64,000 nucleotides of DNA from Adineta steineri. Taxonomy: Eukaryota > Rotifera > Eurotatoria > Adinetida > Adinetidae. Numbering within the stretch: position 1 is the stretch's first letter; the number at the start of each line of letters is the position of its first letter. Under the pieces are notes generated by a model. That model had not been told where the DNA came from. It worked only from the letters and a program-made list of their open reading frames with translations, and did no database searches. Both the position numbers and the translations under genes were made by a program. Where the stretch lies: positions 594,151-658,150 of the forward strand of contig CAJNOI010000036.1 in assembly GCA_905250115.1 (NCBI GenBank). The letters run 5' to 3'. Positions 1 to 10,956 of the stretch are shown here, piece by piece.

Positions 1-54
1 TTTTTTTTCCGAATTTTCGGCGCAACTGGGATCCGGAACGAATTTCTCTGTCCG

Positions 55-348
55 ATGTCCGAAAAAAAGATCAGGACGAAAAGGGATAATCCCGGTTTGA
101 TTGATGAGGCTGCTGGTGACGCAAAGACGATTGTCGATGCTTATGGTACCAGCATGGGTGCAAGTGTGGGTGTAGGCATTGGTACAGCTATTGGCGGTCC
201 AATAGGGATGGCTGTTGGCGCGGGTATAGGTTACGAAGTTGGTAAGTTAGTTGATGATGCGGGTGATGACGCGATTAATGAAGCGGATACTGAAGCAAAG
301 TCACTTGTCGATGATGAAGCTCAAACTGTGGAAGGTGAATTTGAATAG
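55..348 (+). CDS. Small glycine-zipper protein (possibly 5'-partial)
   Basis: A 97-residue reading frame starts at an ATG and ends in TAG. The acidic ends flank a central glycine/alanine stretch (about residues 33-65) with repeated GxxxG spacing, as in VGVGIGTAIGGPIGMAVGAG. That pattern is typical of glycine-zipper segments that pack or insert as hairpins in membranes. The frame has no stop between the window edge and this ATG, so the ATG may be internal to a longer protein whose 5' part is outside the window. Base composition is more GC-rich than the neighbouring DNA. I do not recognise a specific family. Similar glycine-zipper segments occur in bacterial envelope proteins and in some stress proteins, so horizontal origin is possible but untested. 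Confidence 0.55.
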   Translation: MSEKKIRTKRDNPGLIDEAAGDAKTIVDAYGTSMGASVGVGIGTAIGGPIGMAVGAGIGYEVGKLVDDAGDDAINEADTEAKSLVDDEAQTVEGEFE

Positions 349-599
349 GACAATAATCACAATCCATCCGCATTGTAACTTCAGACAATTAGAAATTCAT
401 CAAACAAATAAACGAGAACACTGAAAAAAATATAGATACTGTTATGATCCACATAATTTTCTCTCTTCTTCAATTCTTTCGCCTTATAGTTCTTATTATA
501 ATTGAACTGCGCATGTAAATTTACGTTCCATGTTTGTTCTCTCTTGTTCAATTCACATCCATGCCTTGTAAAAAAATCTGCAGAATAATCAATTCCAAT

Positions 600-735
600 G
601 GTTGGTGAGAGTGTGGGTGAGCGTGTGGGTATGGGTATGATTGTGGTTACGGGTGTGGGTGAGGATATGGGTTTGGGTATGGGTATTCTTCTCATTCATA
701 AACCATACCCACACCCACCCTCACCCTCAAGATGG
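600..735. repeat. Telomere-like hairpin, copy 1
   Basis: About 85 bp of degenerate GTGTGGGTGAGCGTGTGGGT-type sequence is followed, after a short spacer, by its complement type ending CACACCCACCCTCACCCTCAAG. The two arms can fold on each other. This is the leftmost of about 17 such blocks in the window and is one of the longer ones. Confidence 0.7.
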
Positions 736-773
736 TTTGCGATCCGAAGAGTTCAAGAATGAATGAGGTTTTG

Positions 774-1287
774 CTAGGCATGCACCAATTCCAATTCTAG
801 GATTGGAATTGGTTGGAATTGACTCAAAATGAGTAGAAATCGTAGGAACTCTCATGTCATTCGCTAAAACTGATCGAAGCTAAGACTAGATTAGTACAGA
901 TCACTATAAATTACTGGAGATTGGTATTATTCAGCCAGTATTTATCAAAATTTTTCTGTAAGTGACTTAGAATAGAAATGAACTTTTGTTATTTCTATTC
1001 CAATTTTTATTAATCATAGTGCTTAAGGATTGACACTAGTTATCCAGTTTTGTGTGAGTTCTGATCAATTCTAAGTGAATTATAGAAAAAATTTCACAAA
1101 TACTGGCCGAAAAATATCAATTTCCAGTAGTTTATAGTGATCTGTACTAATCTAATCTTAGCTTCGATCAGTTTTAGCGCATGACATAAAAGTTCCTACG
1201 ATTCCTACTCATTTTGACTCAATTCCAATCAATTTCAACCAATTCTATTGTTGGAATTGAACCGAATTGGAATTGGTGCATGCCTAG
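774..1287. mobile_element. 514-bp fold-back element (MITE-like)
   Basis: The left end begins CTAGGCATGCACCAATTCC and the right end is its reverse complement. Imperfect inverted arms of roughly 210 bp run inward (about 774-985 against 1068-1287) around a loop of about 80 bp. GTTTTG lies directly outside both ends (768-773 and 1288-1293), consistent with a 6-bp target duplication; TA at 775-776 and 1285-1286 is an alternative reading. There is no coding capacity, so it would be non-autonomous. Confidence 0.8.
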
Positions 1288-1685
1288 GTTTTGCCACTAA
1301 ACATGATTTATGATCAAGTCTGTTATACCTTCAACATAGGTATTTTCACAATTGTATGAAGTTAGCAGACAATAACATATACGAGTGAAAACAGTACAAA
1401 CTAACCAGACTATTATCTGGGTATGACACACAATGGTCTGTTATATTTCAATTTGAACTTAAATAAAAACAAAAGGCTTTATTTAAAATTGAAATGTGAA
1501 GGACAGAGAAACTAGAAAGTCATTGTTCACTCGATAAAGCGTGTTGGTGTGGATGAAGGTTGTCTATTGGTCAAAAACCCACACTTACATTCACTCGATC
1601 CCCGTTCTGAGTACGGGTACGCGGAGCACCGCATTCGTTCATGGGAACGGAACGAGAATTTTACACCCCTAACCACACCCAGCCT

Positions 1686-2250
1686 CCATTTCTGTTCTAG
1701 AAGCGGATTTTTTCTCAGTATATTTGTTTCCGCGCGCGCTTCAAACATCATTTTCTTCCATTTGTGCTGCGCGATCGGGAATTTTTTCAGTGTTTTTGTT
1801 TTTGTACGCGCTCTTCAGACATCATTTTTTGCCATTTCTGCTCTGTAATTGGGCTTTTTCCCCAGTGCATTTGTTTGTGCGCGCTCTTGTAACATCATAT
1901 TCTGCCATTTCTGTTCTGTAATTGAGTTTTTTTCAGTATATTTGTTTGTGCACACTCTTGCAACATCATTTTCTTCCATTTCTGCTCTGCAACTGGGTTT
2001 CTCCTCAGTGTATTCATTTGGCGCGCTCTTTAGACATCATTTTCTTCCATTTCTGCTCTGCAACTGGGGTCTTTCTCAGTGTATTTGTTTGTGCGCGCTC
2101 TTCAGACATCATTTTCTGCCATTTCTGCTCTGTAATTGGGCTTTTTTCCCAGTACATTTGTTTGTGCGCGCTCTTCAAACATAATTTTCTTCCATTTCTG
2201 CTCTGCATTTGGATTTTTCTTCAGTGTATTTATTTGTACACGCTCTTTAA
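1686..2250 (+). repeat. Tandem repeat, about eight 72-bp units
   Basis: Units start at about 1686, 1758, 1832, 1905, 1976, 2046, 2119 and 2192, giving periods of 70-74 bp. Each reads roughly CCATTTCTGCTCTGTAATTG, a T-rich stretch, CAGTGTATTTGTTTGTGCGC, then GCTCTTCAGACATCATTTTC. Units are about 80-90% alike by eye. All three frames stay open in places because of the composition, so the long overlapping frames here are not taken as genes. The array stops just before a TATA-type promoter. Confidence 0.85.
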
Positions 2251-2289
2251 AGTCGACGCAGTTCGCACACAACTAGTGTACATTTGCCG

Positions 2290-2399
2290 CATATATATAA
2301 ATAGGAGCTCTGAATTTCGTTTGGTCTTCATTGCAACAGAACGGTGAGTATAGTTTAATATGTATTACTCATTCTATTTATTGGACGCATGTTTTTCAG
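2290..2399 (+). promoter_or_regulatory. TATA-type promoter with 5' leader and mini-intron
   Basis: A strong TATA box (TATATAAATAG, 2294-2304) is followed about 25-30 bp later by an initiator-like TCTTCATTG. Then comes CAACAGAACG with a donor at 2344 (GTGAGTATAG) and an acceptor TGTTTTTCAG ending at 2399, making a 56-bp intron of normal size for this genome. No long reading frame follows, so the transcript may be non-coding or the gene body may have been lost. Confidence 0.5.
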
Positions 2400-2934
2400 T
2401 GAGTTGTTTGTGGAGCTAAGTCTGTAGTACAGGCTACATTTGATAAACAAATCATATCTACTCCACGTAAGTCCAAGATCAGAACTTATTGCGAAAGTAA
2501 GTTGTAGTTTGTTTTCGAATAGTGTTGGTGGAGTTGCAGGTATAGATAAGGATGTTTGTCATCGAAGACAATGAGTTGATATAGAACCGCTAAAGCTGTA
2601 GTGATAACTGAGCGAGTTTATGTTGAACTATCCGTCAGATGAGAGTTGGTTTGCACAATTTTGTAGCCTGTCGTATATTCACATAGATTCGACTTTGATG
2701 ATGACTGCTCGTGATTTCACAGATAGGTTTCCATGTCCTTTGTATTATACTGCTATCATTTTTTTATACTGTTATATATATGAAATGCTTTACATAAAAA
2801 TGTAAATATCCCTTTTCTATATGAGATTTTTTGTTCATATTGGAAAGTGAAGCATTATCACCATGTTCGTTATACACATTCATTTCAAGTAACAAAGGGT
2901 GATCTAGTTATACTGACTCGATTTGTATCTTGAT

Positions 2935-3154
2935 GGTGAGTTTACAAATGAAACCTAATAATTAAGAGCATCGTAGGACATGTTTCGTCCTTGCTCAAGG
3001 GATTCAACGGGTATGTCTAGAATCATAGTTAAAACTATGTACGAATTAGTAATAAATAATATGACAGCATAAAAAGATATAAACATAAACATTTGAAACT
3101 GATTCAAAGTGCATACTTAGATCATAACTAACGGGTGAGTTTACAAATGAAAAT
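2935..3154 (+). repeat. Short direct repeats about 200 bp apart
   Basis: GGTGAGTTTACAAATGAAA occurs at about 2935 and again at about 3135, followed in both places by similar AATAATTAA/AATAATAAT sequence. No gene is visible in 2400-3170. Confidence 0.5.
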
Positions 3155-3263
3155 AATAATTCAAAGCAGGATTGCCAAATCAAAACTTTAGAAAACAAGA
3201 GTTTCAAAAAAAAGTAGGAGTTGTCCTGGAGAATTTTTTTCTTATGTCGATAGGAAAATCAGG

Positions 3264-3395
3264 AGGGTTTGATGTCAAAATCTCGAAAGTAAAAAAATCT
3301 CGAATGGTAAAAATCTCGAAAATTTTGAAAATCGACGTTGAAAGTAGCGCCGTTTTTCGAGATTTTTACCATTCGAGATTTTGACATCAAACCCT
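3264..3395. mobile_element. 132-bp nested hairpin (MITE-like)
   Basis: AGGGTTTGATGTCAAAATCT at 3264 is matched by its exact complement ending at 3395. A second inverted pair lies inside (CGAATGGTAAAAATCTCGAA against its complement near 3355-3375). The whole unit folds almost end to end and its core motif CGAGATTTTxACC is repeated. Confidence 0.75.
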
Positions 3396-4720
3396 GATGT
3401 AGACCGGTTTGATCGGTTTTTATCGACATTTAGGATAAGAGCTAAATTAATGCATTTCGGACCGTTTTTTTGCCGGTTTTTCCCGGACTGATAAAGAGTT
3501 TCAGCCGACCGTTGACCTACCGATTCGATCCGATCTCGACTGAAAAAGTCAGACCAGTTTCAACTCTGTTCTAGGCATTCCAGCTAAATCTTTTTCCGAA
3601 AAAGTTTCTCGGCGAAAAGTCCAAAATCCTTAAAGGTTCATAGAATGGTACCGACGGAAACGGTTCCACATTACAGCAAAACTTTTTAGTATGATGGATA
3701 TATCAATCTCACGAGTTTTGGATAAGCACTTATCGATTCGGATTCCTTGGTATGAAAAATCTTTGATCCTCTTTTTAAATAAAACGTTATTTTCGAAAAA
3801 TAGGCTTACCCTGACAAAAAATCAAAGTCCTACATTTTCCATTACTAGATAATTGGTGACGTAATGGTAACTGACCACGTCTATTTTTGACGAATAATCA
3901 GTGTTTATTGTTATCATGATTTCAAATCTTCGTGAGTTCCCGAAAATGTTCCGAACGACACATTTCATTCTCAGAGAAATATATTTAAATGAAATATAAA
4001 ACTCAGAAATTAATTTCGAATTCCGTTGATTATATATATTCCACCAGATGATCTTGCTTAAAACCTATTCCATCAGATCAGCGTGATTAAAATCTATTTC
4101 AACGAAAAATAAAGTGGAATTTATTTCGAATTCCATCGATTATTTTGTTTTTGAATAGACCAGTTAGATCTAAATCGATTCTGCAAGAAAATCTATAAAA
4201 ATCGAATTCCTTTTTTGTCGATTGTTTCTATTTTGATAGGTATCCGATTTTAACCGATTTTGGGAAAAACGTTTTTTTAATCAATTTCTTTCTCATCAGA
4301 TTTTAAGAACATATCTTGATAAATGTGAACTTAATCGGTTTTCAAAAATAAATCGACTGAAATCAATTTTTCTTAAAAATTTTCGAAACTTTTAGCTTCT
4401 CGATGCCATTAAAATCGATTGTATTTTGAATTCGTTATTGCCGATGTCGTCAAAATCACTTGAAAAAATCGCTGAGTGAATCGCAATTTTCCGGCCGATA
4501 AAATGTGACATTTATCGCGATAAAATCACTAATATTAGCGATTTTTTGCCAATTTTCTCTAAAAAGTCGTAAGTCATAATGATTTCGATCAAATAAGCAT
4601 TTGTTAGTGGCGATATAATCGTAGATTTCTTTCCAAATCAAAATTGGAATTTGACCTCTTTAATTGATTTCTGTGGTTTCTTTCAGAAAAATTGATTTAT
4701 ATCGGATCTTTAACGACATT
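3396..4720. other. AT-rich spacer with degenerate CGATTTT motifs
   Basis: No gene is visible. The stretch is rich in scattered variants of AAAATCGATT, CCGGTTTTT and TTCGAATTCC, which suggests an old decayed repeat. Related-looking AT-rich repeated text occurs at 50690-51030. Confidence 0.5.
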
Positions 4721-7700
4721 TTTTCACATGAACAATAGAGCATCAACGAAACTATATAGGAATCATCCGTTTTCCATGTGACTTTCGGTCAGCGAGTCAA
4801 CTTGCGATCTATGTTGCAAAGTAAGCAAAATACATGAACGGAACTATTGCAATGGCCGTGTTTATCAACATTCACTAGCGATGTGGTCTTCAATCAATGA
4901 ACCATTTCTAAAGTTTTGTTTTCAAGCTAGTCAGACATCTGCGCAGAACTCTTGTTCCAAATGTTACTATCATTCACGCATCATGTGATAATTGTTCAAC
5001 TAGCATTTCAATCATGGTAATCCAAAGTGAGTTGAATAAGTGACTACAGCAGTGGAAAATGTGGTTATAAATAATCATTTGTCATGTGATCTGAAAACAG
5101 CTGACCAGTTCAAAACTTCCTTTTCACTATTCGTAAATATCTGAACCGAATCCTGATTATCATTATCCATTTGCCATGTGATCATACATCGGCTTAACAA
5201 CTCGACAGATTTTATTTGAAGTAATCACATAAGACAAACAGAATGATTGGTACAATGATCAGAATTATTCATTTCATATGCGATCATTAATCATTCTAGC
5301 AAAACGAAAGCTCTGGTTTAAAGTATGTGGAATAGAAGAGCAGTATATCAGACAAAGGGCTATTGTAGTCATCCCTTTACCATTTAATCTTTCATCGGCT
5401 TATTGAATACCAACTTTTCTTTCTAAGTGAACAAAATAGGTGAACAGAACTGTTGGAGAATCGTTATTCATGTTCTATGTGATCTTCGATCAGATGATCA
5501 TTTCGCAATTTTAATTAAAAATGAGATCATATGTGAATAAAACTCAGGTTATGATAATTCTTTTGTCATGTAATATTGATCAGCTTGATCAATACCCAAG
5601 GTGTGCTACAAAGTGAACAAAACTGGCAAACAAAACCCTCGTTACGCTTATTCATTTCAGTTGTAATCATTAATCAGAGTATCGCTTCGATAGCTTCATT
5701 TCGAACTAAGTAAAATATGTGAATTTTACAATCCTGAGGTTATTCATTTGGCATATGATTTTTAATTACGTTCTCCATTAGGAACATTTGCTTCATAGTA
5801 AGCAAAAGTGTCGAACAGAACTTTGGTTATAACTATTCATTTATGTTGTATTCTCTTGATGAAATGAACCATTACAGAGTGTTCTTCACACTAAATCAAA
5901 TAGGGGAACATATCGCTAACACATGCGATTATCACAACTGAGTTGCTATGTGATCTTTGATTACCTTACCAACTCAAAACCTTTGCTTCGAAGTGAGGAA
6001 AAAAGATGAACAGAACGATGATGTGGAGAATTCATTTGCCATGTCATCTTCGGTCAGCTCACCAACTCGAAAGTTGTCCTTAGAAGAAAGAAAAATCCGT
6101 GAACAGATCCTTCCTTGTCAGAATTCGTTTCCCATATGATCCTCGATCATCTTACTAACTCGAAACCTTTGTTTCAAAGTGTATAAATTGATCAACAGAA
6201 GTCTGCTAACGATAATTCTTTTTCCATATGAGCTTCGATCAGCTTATCAACTCGAAACCCTTATTTCGAAATGAGTAAAATAAGTGAACAGAACCTTTGT
6301 TATGAGAACTCATTTGCTGTGTGTCCTTTGATCAGCGTATCCACTGGAAACCATTACTTCAAAGCGAACAATACAGATGAGTAAAACTGTCATACGAGGT
6401 ATTCATTTCTTATCTGATCTTCGATTAGCTTACCAACGCGAAACCTTTACTCCGTAGTGAGCATAATAGGTGAACAGAAACCTGGTAAGAAGAATTAATT
6501 TCTTGTTTGATATTCGACCATCTTATCAACTCAGGATCTTTGCTTCTAAATGAGCAAAATAGGTGAACAAAACCTTCTTGCTGAGAATTCATTTGCCATG
6601 TGATTTTCGACCAGTTACCAACTCAAAATCTATGCTTTGACGTGAAGAAAATAGGTAAATGGAATCTTCTTGATTAAAATTCATATTCCATTTGATCTTC
6701 GATTATCTAACCAACTCGAAACCCTTGTTTCGAAGTGAGCAAAATAGATGAACAGAAATGTCCTGACGAGGATTGATTTGCTATGTGCCCTTCGATCAAC
6801 TTATAGACTCGCAACCTTTCCTTTGAAGTGAGCAAAATAGGTGAAGAAAAGCCTTGTAAGAGAATTGATTTGTCACGTGATCTTCATTGAACTTACTAAC
6901 TCGAAACCCTCGCTTCGAAATGAGTAAAATATGTGACCAGAAGAGTGGTACGCAGAATTCATTTGTCATGTAATATTTGAGCAGCTTATCCAGACGAAAC
7001 CCATACTTGGAAGTGAGCGATATACGTGGACACAAAAATTTTCAAGAAATTTCATTTACCATGTGTTCTTCGATGAGGTTACGAAACTGGGACCCTTTCC
7101 TTCAAAGTGAGCAAAATATGTGAGCAGAAGACTGGTAAAGAGAACTCATTTTTCATGTGGTCTTTGATCAGCTTATCACCTTCAAAGATTGTTTCAAAGT
7201 GAGCAAAACATAGGTGAATAGAATCTTTATTATGAGAATTCATTTGTCGCGTAACCTTCGAGCAGCTTACAAGCTCGAAACCTTTGCTTTGAAGTGGGCA
7301 AAATAGGTGCACAGAGATGTAATAATGAGAACTGATTTACCATGTGATTTTCGATCAGCTTACCAACTCGAAGCCTTCGCTTTGAAGTGAGCAAAATAGG
7401 TGAATAAAATCCTGGTAATGATGATTAATTTGCCATGTGATTTTCAATCGGCTTACCAACTCTTAACTTTTGCTTCGAAGTCAGGAAAATAGGTGAATCG
7501 AACATTCTTGAGGAGATTTCAATTGCTATATGATCTTCGATCAGCTTTCCCATCGGAAATCGTTGCTTCAAAGTCAGCAAAATACGTGAACAGCACAGTT
7601 ATGAAAAATATCGATTTTCTATGTGAACCTCGACCAGATTACCAACAGGAAACCGTTCCTTCGAAATAAGCAAAATACATGAACAGAATAATGATAATGA

Positions 7701-8612
7701 GAATTAATTTGCCGTGTGACCTTCGATTAGCTTACGAGCTCAAAACCTTTACTTTGAAGTGAGCATAAAAGGTGAAGAGAAGCCTTCTAAAAGAGTTCAT
7801 TTCGCATGTGATCTTCGATTAGCTTACTAACTCGAAATCTTTGCTTCGAAATAACGAAAATAGGTGAAGAGAAGCTTACGAAGAAAATTGATTTGTCATG
7901 TGGTGTTTGATTATGTTATTAACTCGAAACGTTTGCTTCGAAGTCAGCAAAATAAATGAACAGAGCCTTCGTTTCAAGAATTCACTTCCCACGTGATCTT
8001 CGATGAAGTTACGAACTCGAAACCTTTCCTTCAAAGTGAGCAAAATAGGTGAACAGAAGTCTGGTAAGAAGAATTTATTTGCCATTTGATCTTCGGCCAG
8101 CTTATCAACTCGAAACCTTTGCTTCTAAATGAACAAAATAAGTGAACAGAGCCTTCGTTGTGACAATTCATTTCTCGTGTAATCTTCTAGCAGCTTACAA
8201 GCTCGAAACCTTTCCTTTGAAGTGAGCAAAATAGGTGAGCAGAACGATGATGATGAGAGTTTTTTTGCCATGTAATTTTCGATTAGTTTACAAGCTCAAA
8301 ACCTTTGTTTCGAAGTGATGAAAATAGCTGACTAGAACAATGATGGTTGGAATTCATTTGCTACGTGATTTTTGATCAACTTACCAACCCGAAATCTTTG
8401 GTTCGAAGTGAACAGAATAGCTAAACAGGATCCTGGTAAGGATAATTCATCTGCTATGTAACCGTCGATTACCTGATTATCCCAAAACCTTTGCTTTGAA
8501 GTGAACAAAACAGGTAAACAGAAGAATGATGATGAGAATAAATTTGTCATGTGATATTAGATCAGTAAAGGAACTCCGAAGTTTTGCTTGGCGGTGAATG
8601 GAATAGTTGGAG
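4720..8612. repeat. Decayed 93-bp satellite, about 41 units
   Basis: The unit reads approximately AATTCATTTGCCATGTGATC, TTCGATCAGCTTACCAACTC, GAAACCTTTGCTTCGAAGTG, AGCAAAATAGGTGAACAGAA and a variable tail. Measured spacing of the GTGAGC motif (6735, 6828, 6920, 7013, 7107, 7199) gives 92-94 bp. Units differ from each other by perhaps 15-30%. Because 93 is 31 codons, minus-strand frames show a 31-residue periodic peptide, but stops are frequent and no long frame survives. The last decayed unit abuts the exon at 8636. Confidence 0.85.
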
Positions 8613-8635
8613 ATGCGTGTAGGTGTAGATGTCAG

Positions 8636-10318
8636 GAACCGTCGTTTCTTTCGGATCGTATTTCAGAAAAGGCACTGCCACCATCGAACCCATCGTCGTC
8701 AATATCGAAACCAGTAGCTACACAAGAGAGCTCTACAACAGCAAGTGTTACGCCCGAGCTACCTGTAGAAATGGTGTCGACAGACGGTTAGTTTGTCATA
8801 TCTTGTTAAATATGAGAATATCTTGGAGAAATACATTTTCTGTCCAACTCTGTGTTTCACCTATATCAAGTCTTTAAGTTTTAGAAAAGTCACATTCGGA
8901 TGAAAGTTTCTGACTTTAACCCTTTACCCCTATTGTTCACTCCAATGGACATTGGAAGCATCCGATTGAGAAGCTGTCAGAACATTTTTTGAAGGAAACT
9001 TCATGGGCTATAAGTTTATAAAAAATGAGAATGTATTTCAATAGGTTGTTCCAGAGATATACCACTCATAAGATGCACTATTTCAAAAAAAGACGATTGT
9101 GCACAAAGAGAAATTTTCTTTTTGTAAGCAAGAAATCCTTTAGCGATCTACTATTTGATACGTACAGACGAAGGTGTTCACTAGCCATATGCTTGATTTC
9201 AGAATTTTCAAGGCGGTTTGGGAGAATAAGATATGATCAGGTAAGCAAGGGTCTCTTAAAAACTCGTTCAATGATATTTCACTTGATTTTTTAATACTCA
9301 CGGATCAGTGCAACGATTTTGTTCATTGTATAGAATCATATAACAAACATTTTCCTATCAAATGAGACGTTTCTGAGGTCTGTACGATGTTCCTTCACTG
9401 AGATATATTATTTTTTCTGAAAGCTCCAGAAAACTAGCGAAAATTTCCCCTACACCTCCTCAGAGAACTTCGAAAAATGAAAGAAAGAATTTCATTGTTT
9501 TGTTTAAACTTTTAATATATTGGAAGTACTAATACTCTATTTCTGGGATAGTTTAATTACTGATACTGCGAGAACTGCCGTCGGGGTAAAGGGTTAACAA
9601 ATAGTTCATATCAAAGGTCAGAAGAGGACTACTTTAGGCGTATAATATATTGAATATTTAAATCGATTTAACTCGTATCGAAGCATACGAAAAAATGGAC
9701 GACTTTTATTGTGAGAAATAAGTAACTAGCAAGGATTCCAAGTCTAATTTATAATTTTCCTATCGATGGATACAAAAAGTTCTATGCTCTATTGGCTACT
9801 GTTGAGCTATTATATTCAATGAAATTCTTTATTTAGCAAAACCACGAGACACTGCTCCAAAGAAAAGCTCACCATATTCCCACGAAGTACTTGGTTGCAA
9901 GGGACGTGCTTGTGCTAGTTGTGGCCATTGTCGTGATTGGCACTGGCGTCGTAAAGAAAATGGTAAAAAGGATTACGAAAAGCGTACTAATGCTACTTGC
10001 ACTCGTAGTGATCCTCTTTATTTTCCTGGTGATATTAGTGATCCTTATGGTCGTGGTGATATTAATCCTGGTTATTATCATCGTAGTGATACTCCTGAGC
10101 GTACTTCTTATAATCCTAGTGCTTATTCTCGTCCTGGTTATGGTGATTATGGTGACTGTCATGGTGGTGATTCTGGTTATCTTCCTTATTTTGGTCCTTT
10201 TCCTGATGGTGGTGATCCTTATGATCGTTTTCATCGTTATAGTGGTTATTTTCCTGATACTCGTCTACCTCGTACATGTGAGTGTTCAGACAATCACAGT
10301 GACATGTTACGGGATTAA
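8636..10318 (+). CDS. Cys-rich / Tyr-Gly-Pro-rich protein, 5'-incomplete, two exons seen
   Basis: Exon 8636-8786 follows an acceptor-like GTAGATGTCAG and encodes a Ser/Pro/Thr-rich linker. It ends in phase 1 before GTTAGT. Exon 9837-10318 follows TTCTTTATTTAG, fits that phase, and stays open for 160 codons to TAA. It encodes CKGRACASCGHCRDWHW, then a basic stretch, then a low-complexity tail rich in Gly, Tyr, Pro, Asp and Arg with a strong bias for codons ending in T. The Cys cluster (four Cys, two His in 17 residues) suggests metal binding or disulphides; the tail looks disordered. The true start lies upstream, possibly across the satellite. I do not recognise a named family. The intron 8787-9836 holds a piggyBac-like MITE. 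The open frame at 9891-10328 in another phase is hydrophobic nonsense and is a shadow. Confidence 0.7.
8916..9597. mobile_element. Non-autonomous piggyBac-like MITE in an intron
   Basis: The element starts TTAACCCTTTACCCC (8916-8930) and ends with the exact complement GGGGTAAAGGGTTAA (9583-9597). TTAA as both target and outermost sequence, followed by CCC, is the signature of piggyBac-family insertions. It is 682 bp and codes for no transposase. It lies within the intron 8787-9836 on an otherwise ordinary intron of about 370 bp. Confidence 0.75.
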
Positions 10319-10654
10319 GTCTCGGTGAAACGGACTCATGGGGTTATAATCATTCATTGTTTAGAAACTTCTTAAAATAAAATCAAAGTTTCAGTAACTG
10401 TAGCATCTTTTTCTATTAAAAGATTTACAATATTTAAAGAAATAATTTGTGAAATGTCGATGATAAAAGAGGGTAGTACACTAGATAGGATCATGTTTTG
10501 ATTTAATATTTATATGAATGAATATATGAATGCTCAAGTTGGTAGAAATGGCACTAATAGAAAATGATTCAGACTCTTAGAATAGTATTGATAATTACCG
10601 TATCTCGTGAAAAATGAATATTACCATGACAAGAAATTTTATGAACACAATTGT

Positions 10655-10905
10655 TATAACGCGCGTGGGTGTGGGTGTGAGGGTGGGTGGTTGAGTGGAT
10701 GTCTCTTCTTGACCCTCATCCACACCCACACCCACACCCTCAAGATGGGTGCTTTTCTGCTCTTAAGTCTCACAAACCCACAACTACATCCTCACACTCT
10801 AACCCACACCACACCCTCACTGACATCTACACCTACACCCACACCCACACCCTCACCCTCACCCACATCCTCACCCATATCCACATCCACACCCACCTGT
10901 CAGCT
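10655..10905. repeat. Telomere-like block, copy 2 (longest)
   Basis: GTGGGTGTGGGTGTGAGGGT is followed by a spacer and then by about 180 bp of degenerate CCACACCCACACCCACACCC / CCTCACCCTCACCCACATCC. It carries the internal core ACACCCTCAAGATGGG shared with other copies. Long open frames here are products of the hexamer repetition. Confidence 0.75.
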
Positions 10906-10956
10906 CATATTTCATAAATTCTCATTACATATTCAAAGTCTATCCGGCTGGTAAAC

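Noticed and set aside
1549..2347. Several overlapping Phe/Leu/Cys-rich frames
   Set aside because: They are created by the T-rich 72-bp tandem repeats, which stay open in more than one frame; their content changes with each unit.
6796..8550. Minus-strand frames with a repeating 31-residue peptide
   Set aside because: The unit is 93 bp, so periodic peptides are expected. Stops and start losses occur in nearly every unit, and nothing spans more than about 80 residues.
9891..10328. 145-aa Val/Ile/Leu-rich plus-strand frame and its 121-aa minus-strand mirror
   Set aside because: They are shadows of the true frame (160 codons ending at 10318), which has a Cys cluster, a matching splice phase with the upstream exon and consistent codon use.
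10607..10954. His/Thr/Pro-rich frames
   Set aside because: Direct translation of the CCCACA-type hexamer array, not a gene.
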